64,000 nt of DNA. It comes from an uncultured Prevotellaceae bacterium. Its GTDB lineage: Bacteria; Bacteroidota; Bacteroidia; Bacteroidales; Bacteroidaceae. The stretch covers positions 186,001 through 250,000 of the forward strand of contig CACZBS010000002.1 in NCBI GenBank assembly GCA_902779455.1, given 5' to 3'. Both the position numbers and the translations under genes were made by a program. Below the pieces are notes generated by a model. That model was not told where the DNA came from, did not search any database, and worked only from the letters and a program-made list of their open reading frames with translations. This document shows, one piece after another, positions 57,596 to 64,000 of the stretch; positions within the stretch are counted from its first letter, which is position 1; each line of letters starts with the position of its first letter.

Positions 57596-58882
57596 ATGAC
57601 ATTCGAACAAACATATCTCAATGACAACATCCTCGACGCGCTCTACGACATGCACTTCGAGGAGATGACTCCTATCCAGGAGAAGTGTATCCCGCAGATC
57701 CTCGACGGACACGACGTGCTCGGCGTAGCTCAGACAGGCACAGGCAAGACGGCGGCATACCTGCTGCCCATCCTGTCGATGCTCGACGACGGCGACTACC
57801 CCGAAGATGCCATCAACTGCGTCGTCATGTCGCCCACACGCGAACTTGCCCAACAAATTGACCAGGCCATGGAGGGCTTCAGCTACTATCTTGACGACGT
57901 CTCGTCCATAGCTGTCTATGGCGGCAACGACGGCACCCGTTTCGACCAGGAAATGAAAAGCTTGCGTGGCGGAGCTCCTGTCGTTATTGCCACGCCAGGC
58001 CGACTGCTCAGCCACCTGAAGGTAGGCAACCTTGACCTCTCGCGCACCTCTTTCTTCGTGCTCGACGAGGCCGACCGTATGCTCGACATGGGCTTCTCTG
58101 ACGACATCCTGCAGATCAACGCCCTGCTGCCTAAGGACTGCCAGCGCGTCATGTTCTCTGCCACGATGCCTCAGAAGATCCGCGAGCTGGCTGTCACCCT
58201 GCTCCACGACCCTGTCGAGGTGAAGCTCAAGGTCAGCCGTCCTGCTGATAAGATTCACCAGACGGCCTACGTCTGCTATGAGCCGCAAAAGCTCAAGATC
58301 ATACAGCACATCTTCCGTCAGGGCGACCTGCAGCGCGTCATCATCTTCTGCGGCAAGAAAGAGCGCGTCAAGGATGTCACGCGTGAGCTGAAGCGCATGA
58401 AGATCAACTGCGCAGCCATGCACTCCGACCTCACCCAACCTGAACGCGACGACGTGATGCGCCGCTTCAAGGCTGGACATAACGACGTGCTCTGTGCGAC
58501 TGACATCGTCTCGCGTGGCATCGACATCGATGACATCCGGATGGTGCTCAACTACGACGTGCCTCACGACGACGAGGATTACGTTCATCGCATCGGACGC
58601 ACGGCCCGCGCCGATCGTGATGGCGAGGCCGTCACGCTGGTCAGCGACCGCGATATTCGCCGTTTCATGCAGATTGAGAAGTTCCTTGGCCGCGAGGTCG
58701 AGAAGACACCGCTGCCTGAAGGACTGGGCGATGCCCCTGCCTACAAGGCATCCGAACGTGGCGGCGAAAGTAAGTCACGCAGTGGCAGGAATCGTGGGCG
58801 AAGCGGACGAGGCCATAGCCGCGGACGAGGCAGAAACAGCGGCAAGAAGGGCGGAAAACCGTCTCCAACGGTCGAAAGCTGA
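57596..58882 (+). CDS. DEAD-box RNA helicase, RhlE-like
   Basis: 428 residues. Q motif region TPIQEKCIPQIL, motif I AQTGTGKTAAYLLP, Ia PTRELAQQI, II VLDEADRMLDMGF, III SATMP, IV-VI including ATDIVSRGIDI and HRIGRTARADR. The C-terminus is Arg/Gly-rich (SRSGRNRGRSGRGHSRGRGR), an RNA-binding tail. It probably remodels structured RNA in ribosome assembly or cold. It is 12 bp after the permease gene and a family-A repeat array begins right behind it. Confidence 0.94.
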   Translation: MTFEQTYLNDNILDALYDMHFEEMTPIQEKCIPQILDGHDVLGVAQTGTGKTAAYLLPILSMLDDGDYPEDAINCVVMSPTRELAQQIDQAMEGFSYYLDDVSSIAVYGGNDGTRFDQEMKSLRGGAPVVIATPGRLLSHLKVGNLDLSRTSFFVLDEADRMLDMGFSDDILQINALLPKDCQRVMFSATMPQKIRELAVTLLHDPVEVKLKVSRPADKIHQTAYVCYEPQKLKIIQHIFRQGDLQRVIIFCGKKERVKDVTRELKRMKINCAAMHSDLTQPERDDVMRRFKAGHNDVLCATDIVSRGIDIDDIRMVLNYDVPHDDEDYVHRIGRTARADRDGEAVTLVSDRDIRRFMQIEKFLGREVEKTPLPEGLGDAPAYKASERGGESKSRSGRNRGRSGRGHSRGRGRNSGKKGGKPSPTVES

Positions 58883-58896
58883 TGCTTCTTTGCAGC

Positions 58897-58975
58897 AAAG
58901 GACCGCTTTGACCTTAACAAAGGACCGTTGTGTGCCCAACACAACGGTCCTTCTTGTATGTCGAAGGACCGTTTT
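58897..58975. repeat. Array of four 13-bp cores with exact 22-bp period (family A repeat), mixed orientation
   Basis: Cores start at 58897 (AAAGGACCGCTTT), 58919 (AAAGGACCGTTGT), 58941 (ACAACGGTCCTTC) and 58963 (GAAGGACCGTTTT). Spacing is exactly 22 bp. The third is inverted relative to the others, so copies two and three form a 13-bp perfect stem with a 7-nt loop, a probable terminator of the helicase gene. The array begins 15 bp after the stop codon. Confidence 0.9.
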
Positions 58976-58997
58976 GAAATGATAAATGAGGTGGTTG

Positions 58998-59029
58998 TTT
59001 GGTGATTTAGTTTTTATTTCGTATCTTTG
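58998..59029 (+). promoter_or_regulatory. Promoter of rsmG-MBL-mgtC
   Basis: TTTG (58998-59001), 20 bp, TATCTTTG (59022-59029), about 23 bp before the rsmG ATG; it overlaps an apparent upstream extension of the rsmG frame. Confidence 0.8.
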
Positions 59030-59051
59030 CAGCAAAATCTTATTATCTCGA

Positions 59052-59672
59052 ATGGAACTAATAGAGAAATACTTCACCAAACTTAGCGAGCGGCAGCGCC
59101 AGCAACTGGATGCCCTCGAGGGACTCTATCGTGAGTGGAACGAGAAAATCAATGTCATCTCGCGGAAGGATATCGACAACCTCTACCTGCACCATGTGCT
59201 CCACTCAATGGCCATCGGACGCTTTGTCAACTTCAGACCAGGCACCGAGGTGCTCGACTTCGGCACGGGCGGCGGGTTCCCAGGCATCCCCCTGGCCATT
59301 CTGTTCCCTGAATGTCAGTTCACGCTCATCGACGGCACAGGAAAGAAAATCCGTGTGGCACAGGAGGTCTGTCAGGCTATCGGACTCAGCAACTGCAAGC
59401 CAGAACATCGTCGCGGCGAAGAGGAGCGAGGCCACTATGAGTTTGTGGTGAGTCGCGCCGTCATGCCCCTACCCGACCTGGTCAAGATTGTCCGCAAAAA
59501 CATCTCGCGGACGCAACGCAACGCCCTGCCTAACGGAATTATCTGCCTGAAAGGAGGCGACGTTCAGAGTGAGATACAGCCATTCAGGAAGATTGCCGAA
59601 GTCAGCGAGGTGAGCCAATGGTTCAGCGAAGAGTGGTTTAAAGAGAAACATTGCATCTACGTACCCCTATGA
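59052..59672 (+). CDS. rsmG: 16S rRNA (guanine-527-N7)-methyltransferase
   Basis: 206 residues from ATG 59052 (MELIEKYFTKLSERQRQQ), chosen because the upstream part of the frame contains the promoter. Motifs: EWNEKINVISRKDIDNLYLHHVLHSM and VLDFGTGGGFPGIPLAILFP (SAM binding) and VVSRAV, the RsmG signature. It methylates 16S rRNA G527 (E. coli numbering). Overlaps the MBL gene by ATGA. Confidence 0.95.
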   Translation: MELIEKYFTKLSERQRQQLDALEGLYREWNEKINVISRKDIDNLYLHHVLHSMAIGRFVNFRPGTEVLDFGTGGGFPGIPLAILFPECQFTLIDGTGKKIRVAQEVCQAIGLSNCKPEHRRGEEERGHYEFVVSRAVMPLPDLVKIVRKNISRTQRNALPNGIICLKGGDVQSEIQPFRKIAEVSEVSQWFSEEWFKEKHCIYVPL

Positions 59673-60313
59673 TAGATATCAAGTGCTTTAGTGTCAACAT
59701 GTTGCAGGAGAATTGCTATATCGTGAGCGATGCTACCTGCGAAGCCGTCATCATTGACTGCGGCGCCTACTATGAAGCCGAGCGCAAGGCAATTGTCGAC
59801 TATGTTCGCAAACAGCAGCTGAAGCCTCGCCACCTGCTCTGCACTCATGGCCACATGGATCATGTTTTTGGCGTGGACACCATCTACGAAGAATTTGGGC
59901 TTAAGCCAGAGATTCATGTTGACGATGCAGAACTGCTGCTCAATGTCGACCAACAGACGCGTGACATGATTGGCATCGGCTATGATCACCTTATACCACC
60001 ATTGGGCGACTACTTGAAAGACGGCGACGAGGTCTCATTCGGAACCCACCTCCTGAAAGTGATCCACACCCCAGGGCATTCGCCTGGCGGCGTCGTGTTC
60101 TGGTGTGAGGCAGAGCAGGCCGTCTTCACTGGCGACACGCTTTTCCGCATGAGCGTAGGCCGCACCGATTTGCATCGCGGCTCGTGGCCCCAGCTGATGG
60201 AGAGTCTCACGACGCGATTGGCCCACCTGCCGGCTGAGACCATTGTCTATCCAGGCCATGGTCCACAGTCGAGAATCGGCGATGAGGTGCGAATGAACCC
60301 CTTCTTCAGATAA
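59669..60313 (+). CDS. MBL-fold (glyoxalase II-type) hydrolase
   Basis: 214 residues from ATG 59669, which overlaps the rsmG stop codon by ATGA. Metal-binding motif THGHMDH followed by HTPGHSPGG, FTGDTLF and YPGHGP: the full set of a metallo-beta-lactamase fold with two metal ions. Small stand-alone members like this are often hydroxyacylglutathione hydrolase-like; the substrate here is unknown since Bacteroidales usually lack glutathione. Confidence 0.9.
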   Translation: MIDIKCFSVNMLQENCYIVSDATCEAVIIDCGAYYEAERKAIVDYVRKQQLKPRHLLCTHGHMDHVFGVDTIYEEFGLKPEIHVDDAELLLNVDQQTRDMIGIGYDHLIPPLGDYLKDGDEVSFGTHLLKVIHTPGHSPGGVVFWCEAEQAVFTGDTLFRMSVGRTDLHRGSWPQLMESLTTRLAHLPAETIVYPGHGPQSRIGDEVRMNPFFR

Positions 60314-60332
60314 AAGACATCATTTAGAGACA

Positions 60333-60776
60333 ATGAACAGCGAATACATTCTAAGCATTTTCATTGCCGCCATGCTGGGTGGCATCATCGGGTTTGAACG
60401 CGAATACAGGTCGAAGGAGGCAGGCTTCCGCACTCATTTCCTCGTAGGGTTGGGCAGCGGACTGTTCATGATTCTCTCGCTTCACGGGTTCGACGACTTC
60501 GTTGGCATACAAGGCATACAGCGCGACCCAAGCCGCATCGCGGCTCAGGTCGTCAGTGGTATGGGCTTTATTGGTGCCGGCACCATAATTTTCCAGAAGA
60601 ATGTGGTGAAAGGATTGACTACGGCAGCAGGGCTATGGGTGACATCGGCCATTGGCATGACAGCCGGAGCAGGCATGTATGGGCTTGCTGGCGTGTCGAC
60701 ATTGCTCGTCATCCTCTGCCTCGAAGGCTCCAACTTCATTCATCATCGCATCTTCCATGAGAAGCCTGAGGATTAG
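60333..60776 (+). CDS. MgtC/SapB family membrane protein
   Basis: 147 residues with about four helices. The family N-terminus LGGIIGFEREYRSKEAGFRTH with LVGLGSGLFMILSLHG and RIAAQVVSGMGFIGAGTIIFQ is intact. It lacks the long C-terminal ACT-like domain of Salmonella MgtC, as do many small family members. Role in Mg2+ homeostasis is inferred. It ends 15 bp before the convergent TPR gene's stop codon. Confidence 0.93.
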   Translation: MNSEYILSIFIAAMLGGIIGFEREYRSKEAGFRTHFLVGLGSGLFMILSLHGFDDFVGIQGIQRDPSRIAAQVVSGMGFIGAGTIIFQKNVVKGLTTAAGLWVTSAIGMTAGAGMYGLAGVSTLLVILCLEGSNFIHHRIFHEKPED

Positions 60777-60791
60777 GCTTCTTCTTCACTC

Positions 60792-62456
60792 CTACTTCGA
60801 GTATTTCTCGATGAGTTCGTCGGCCTGCGTATCGCCGAGTTCTTTGGCCTTCTGCAGGTTCTTGATGCCATCTGCCTTCTGGCCTTTCAGACATTGAGCC
60901 ACGCCAAGGAACAGGTAGCCATCGCTGAAGTCCGGAGCCACGGCAATGCACTGTTGTGCAGATTGAATGGCCTCGTCGAAATAGCCTACGCGCACCTCGA
61001 GCGAAGCTTTTTCTGCATAGTAAAGCTCCTCCGTAGGATTGATCTCAGTAGCGCGGGTGATGTCGTTGAGGGCCTGTTGGAAGAGTCGTCCACCCAGTTC
61101 CGCCTGATAGCGAAGATAATAGAAATTGTCATTCACCTGAGTCTTCATCAATTCTTCGTATTCATTCAGGTCTGTGACTGCTGCCCGATATTTCCCCGCA
61201 TCCAGACAAGCCTGGGCGCGAGCCAGCAAATAGGTGGAGGCCTCCTTTAGATAAGGACGAGAGAAAGTAGCCACAGCGCTGTCCAACAGGGCAATCTGGC
61301 CAATGGTGTCGCCCTGCATCACCTTACACCTCGATGCTTCATAGAATATCTCTGGTGAACGAAGCGACGACTGGAACAGTTGCTCATAAATATTGCTGGC
61401 CTTAGCGTATTCTTTCTGGGCAAAGAGAATATAGGCCTTATGCTGCAGGAAGCCAGGCTGCGGATTGATCTCGTAGGCTTTGTCGACTTCCTGAAGGGCC
61501 TGTTCGTAGTTCCACGCATCATAGGAAACTTGGGGCTTGTAGAGCGCTTTCTGATACATCAGCCTCGAATACGTGAAGTGAACTTCTTCTGGTCGCGTGG
61601 CTGTTTTTAGCGCCTGTGCAATATAGCGGTCTGCCTCTTCATACTTGTCGCCACCTGCTGCCAGTTGGGCCTTATAGATATAGCCGTCTTGCTCTGTCGG
61701 GAACTGACGAATGAAATCATCTACAAGGGTTGCGTAGCTGACTGAATCAAGTGTCGAGGCTGCCACGTAAAGCGTCAATAGAGCCTGTCCGACCTCTGCT
61801 GGCAGGGCTTTCTTTATATATGTAGAGCGAAGCACAGGGTCGTTGATGCTGAGTCCAGTCAGACGAAGGCTGTCAGCAAAGCGGGCGCTGACTGCATAGC
61901 TCGTGGCGCTGTTGCCTGCAGAAGATTGCATGAGACCAACCACCTCGCCTGCTTCATTGAGCAAGGGCGCACTGAGGGAGTTCTCGGGCATGGCCATATT
62001 AAGCGTATAGTACGCATAGTCGCCGTTGAACAATTCTGCCTTCGTGACCTCGCCTTTTTTCATGAGCTTCATGTCTCGATAGGGCAAGAGCCAGACGGGC
62101 GCGTGCTCAGCCTGCATGTTGAGGGCAATGGGCAGTGCAACCGCCTTCTTAATGTCAACGCGGAACTTGGCGACATCATAGGTCTCGTTAGCTCCGAGGA
62201 TATGAGTCACTTCGTATTCCTTTCCTGATGCATCGATAACCACTGCACGCTGAGCCCCCTTGAAAGGCTGGAAACTGCTAACGGCGTCACCTGTCTCATT
62301 GACGAAGAAGCCATTGGCGTCGCCAAGTAGTGTTCCGTCAGGCGCAAAGGTTTTCAATAGGAAAACAGACTTGAGGGCTTTCTTGCTCCATGAGGGCTGA
62401 GAATAGGCTACGATAGAAATAAGGAATAAGCTAAATAACAAATATATACGTTTCAT
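60792..62456 (-). CDS. Pseudo-trypsin-like domain with TPR repeats, exported
   Basis: 554 residues. Signal peptide (MKRIYLLFSLFLISIVAYSQ) then a trypsin/HtrA-like fold (about 21-190): GFFVNETGDAVSSFQPFKGA, YDVAKFRV and ENSLSAPLLNEAGEVVGLM. In active enzymes these carry His, Asp and Ser; here the His position is occupied by Gln/Pro, Leu161 stands at the Ser position, and only Asp94 is kept. Residues from about 240 on are TPR repeats (DGYIYKAQLAAGGDKYEEADRYIAQAL and several more). A scaffold or binding role is likely. The start overlaps the recN stop codon by ATGA. Confidence 0.82.
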   Translation of the reverse strand: MKRIYLLFSLFLISIVAYSQPSWSKKALKSVFLLKTFAPDGTLLGDANGFFVNETGDAVSSFQPFKGAQRAVVIDASGKEYEVTHILGANETYDVAKFRVDIKKAVALPIALNMQAEHAPVWLLPYRDMKLMKKGEVTKAELFNGDYAYYTLNMAMPENSLSAPLLNEAGEVVGLMQSSAGNSATSYAVSARFADSLRLTGLSINDPVLRSTYIKKALPAEVGQALLTLYVAASTLDSVSYATLVDDFIRQFPTEQDGYIYKAQLAAGGDKYEEADRYIAQALKTATRPEEVHFTYSRLMYQKALYKPQVSYDAWNYEQALQEVDKAYEINPQPGFLQHKAYILFAQKEYAKASNIYEQLFQSSLRSPEIFYEASRCKVMQGDTIGQIALLDSAVATFSRPYLKEASTYLLARAQACLDAGKYRAAVTDLNEYEELMKTQVNDNFYYLRYQAELGGRLFQQALNDITRATEINPTEELYYAEKASLEVRVGYFDEAIQSAQQCIAVAPDFSDGYLFLGVAQCLKGQKADGIKNLQKAKELGDTQADELIEKYSK

Positions 62457-64000
62457 ATTTTAAGTAATTCTTTAGCGTTCTGAATAGCGGCATCTGTCAC
62501 GTCGGAGCCACTGAGCATTTGGGCAATTTCGTTTATCCGCTCGTCTGGGCCGAGCTGCAGCATGTGGCTGGTAGTACCTTGAGGCGTCTCATCCTTATAT
62601 ACCTTATAGTGCGTCGAACCTTTGGCGGCTATCTGGGGCAAATGCGTGATACTGATAACCTGACGGTCCTGCGCCCCCATCTCCTGCATCATCTGAGCCA
62701 TTTGTTCAGCAATCTTGCCACTGACGCCTGTATCAATCTCGTCAAAGATAATGGTGGGCAGTTTGACAGCACCGCTAATCATCGCCTTCAAGGCCAGCAT
62801 GACTCGGGCAATCTCACCGCCTGAGGCAACCTGTGCAACAGGCTGTAATGGCGTAGAAGAGTTGGCACTGAACAGGAATGCCACCTTGTCCTGTCCAGTC
62901 CTCTGTAATTCACTCTTGGAAAGCTCTATCTGGAATCTCACCTTTGGCATACCAAGAGGAACAAGTCGTTTTAGCATCTGTTGCTCGATGAGCTCCGAGG
63001 CGGCTTTGCGCTTACTGGTCAGTTCATTAGCTAACGTGATGCATAACTGATGAGCTTTTTCGACTTGTTGCTTAAGCTCGTCGACCGCATCGGCGCTGTT
63101 TTCCATCTGCGAGATGCGTCGCTCCAGGTCTTTCTGGATGGCCAACAGTTCTTCAACAGTCTGAACGCGATACTTCTTTTCCAGATCATAGATCCGATCC
63201 AGCCTTGCATTGATGGCATCCATTTCGGCGGGGTCGAAATCGATATTCTCCAAACATGTGCTGACCTCGTCAGCTATATCCTTCAGTTCAATATAAGAAC
63301 TCTGCAGCCGTTCTGCAAGTTCTTTGGCCTTAGGATAGACGTGTTCAATGTCATGCAATGCTGTTGTCGTCCATTTCAATCGCGCCACCACCCCACTCTC
63401 TTCGTCGAGGAGGTGATTCTCCGCTTTGAAGAAGGCCTGCTTGATGTCTTCTGCATGCGTCATCGTGTCGGCACGCGCTTCCAGATCCTCCTGCTCGTCA
63501 GCAACCAATCGTGCTGCCGTGAGTTCTTCAAACTGGAACTGCAGAAAATCTTTGTTGCGCTCATTCTGCTCAATCTCGTCAAGCAACATCTGCAAGCGAC
63601 GCTGAAGCTCCTGATAGTCAGCGTATGAACGGGCATACGCTTCCAACTCATTACTGTCTTGTGCGATAATATCAACGACTTGCAGCTGAAAGTCGTGCTT
63701 GTTGATGAGCAGGTTCTGATGCTGTGAGTGGACGTCGACCAGCCTCTCACCCAACTCTTTGAGAAGTGTGAGCGCCACGGGCGAATCATTGACGAAGGCA
63801 CGGCTCTTACCCGATGCCGTCAATTCGCGGCGAATAATAGTGTCCGTAGCGTCGTATTCTATGTCATTCTGTTCGAAGAATGGCTTCATCTTATAACGTG
63901 ACAGATCAAAGTGTGCTTCAATGATGCATTTATCTGCCCCCTGCTTGATGGTCTTCAAATCGGCCCTCTGTCCCAGAAGCAGGCCGATAGCTCCCAGTAT
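62453..64000 (-). CDS. recN: DNA repair protein RecN, 5' end cut by window edge
   Basis: 516 codons are present, open to base 64000; the first visible residues are ILGAIGLLLGQRADLKTIKQGADK, just after the Walker A of the SMC-like ATPase. Then SGKSRAFVNDSPVALTLLKELGERLVDVHSQHQNLLI, long coiled coils (about 140-340), PLQPVAQVASGGEIARVMLALKAMI (ABC signature) and PTIIFDEIDTGVSGKIAEQMA (Walker B). RecN acts in double-strand break repair. The pseudo-protease/TPR gene follows by ATGA overlap. Confidence 0.96.
   Translation of the reverse strand: MLGAIGLLLGQRADLKTIKQGADKCIIEAHFDLSRYKMKPFFEQNDIEYDATDTIIRRELTASGKSRAFVNDSPVALTLLKELGERLVDVHSQHQNLLINKHDFQLQVVDIIAQDSNELEAYARSYADYQELQRRLQMLLDEIEQNERNKDFLQFQFEELTAARLVADEQEDLEARADTMTHAEDIKQAFFKAENHLLDEESGVVARLKWTTTALHDIEHVYPKAKELAERLQSSYIELKDIADEVSTCLENIDFDPAEMDAINARLDRIYDLEKKYRVQTVEELLAIQKDLERRISQMENSADAVDELKQQVEKAHQLCITLANELTSKRKAASELIEQQMLKRLVPLGMPKVRFQIELSKSELQRTGQDKVAFLFSANSSTPLQPVAQVASGGEIARVMLALKAMISGAVKLPTIIFDEIDTGVSGKIAEQMAQMMQEMGAQDRQVISITHLPQIAAKGSTHYKVYKDETPQGTTSHMLQLGPDERINEIAQMLSGSDVTDAAIQNAKELLKI

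Overview
The window reads as a chromosomal segment of a Bacteroidales bacterium, most probably a Prevotellaceae (Prevotella/Segatella-like) member. The evidence is: an ATP synthase operon in the Bacteroidetes order (atpD-atpC-AtpI-like-atpB-atpE-atpF-atpH-atpA-atpG) with a signal-peptide-bearing long AtpB; promoters of the Bacteroidetes type (TTG or TTTG, 19-20 bp, TAnnTTTG); a MoxR/DUF58/Bat (aerotolerance) operon; an OadG-lamin-tail fusion; secreted plant-glycan hydrolases; and few Shine-Dalgarno sequences. No rRNA, tRNA, CRISPR array or complete insertion sequence was seen. Most of the window is ordinary core genome; the accessory-looking parts are 8.3-11.1 kb and 22.0-24.3 kb.

Layout. 1-8.3 kb (minus): one long apparent operon ftsY-rimO-HU-HU/LysM-moxR-DUF58-BatD-like-batA-batB, the last gene cut by the window edge; gaps are tiny or 1-4 bp overlaps. 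8.3-11.15 kb: a 22-bp-phased repeat array, a zinc-ribbon/TOPRIM primase-like gene and a RecA-like ATPase gene (replication pair of a mobile element, apparently stranded), iteron-like 12-bp repeats and a perfect 20-bp inverted repeat. 11.15-14.3 kb (minus): small lipoprotein, nadC, an outer-membrane beta-barrel and cstA. 14.3-19.4 kb (plus): secreted family-10-like glycosyl hydrolase, a RelA-type RSH protein with a damaged hydrolase site, and a KDG-kinase-like sugar kinase. 19.4-22 kb: outer-membrane protein (minus), then kdsA-kdsD (KDO synthesis). 22-24.3 kb: a secreted phospholipase D-like gene flanked by 99-bp direct repeats and followed by a GC-rich repeat island. 24.3-29.2 kb (minus): GH35 then GH2 glycosidases. 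29.4-30.1 kb: rplU-rpmA. 30.2-37.7 kb (minus): ATP synthase operon. 37.7-46.9 kb (minus): valS, AspT/YidE transporter, three subunits of a sodium-pumping decarboxylase (no carboxyltransferase), MltF-like transglycosylase, BadF/NAGK-family kinase. 47-51.4 kb (plus): CE12 esterase and GH106 rhamnosidase (rhamnogalacturonan breakdown) and a His-rich micro-membrane protein. 51.4-52.8 kb (minus): trmN6-like methyltransferase and a nitrilase. 52.9-60.8 kb (plus): lon-tgt-lptFG-type permease-DEAD helicase, then rsmG-MBL hydrolase-mgtC. 60.8-64 kb (minus): recN (5' cut) and a pseudo-protease/TPR protein.

The most unusual signal is a family of short repeats: a 13-bp core (AAAGCGGTGCTTT and variants, either orientation) repeated with an exact 22-bp period, found in three arrays (8420-8521, 48315-48393, 58897-58975) and as an inverted pair at 23576-23611. 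Every locus lies directly behind a coding sequence; in two of them the TAA stop codon is built into the first core. Other observations worth checking are the HU-(PE)n-TM-LysM protein, which could connect DNA to the cell wall, the loss of hydrolase residues in the RSH protein, the catalytically dead trypsin-like domain fused to TPRs, the zinc-less Tgt, and the direct repeats bracketing the PLD gene. All family assignments come from reading motifs by eye; no search was run.
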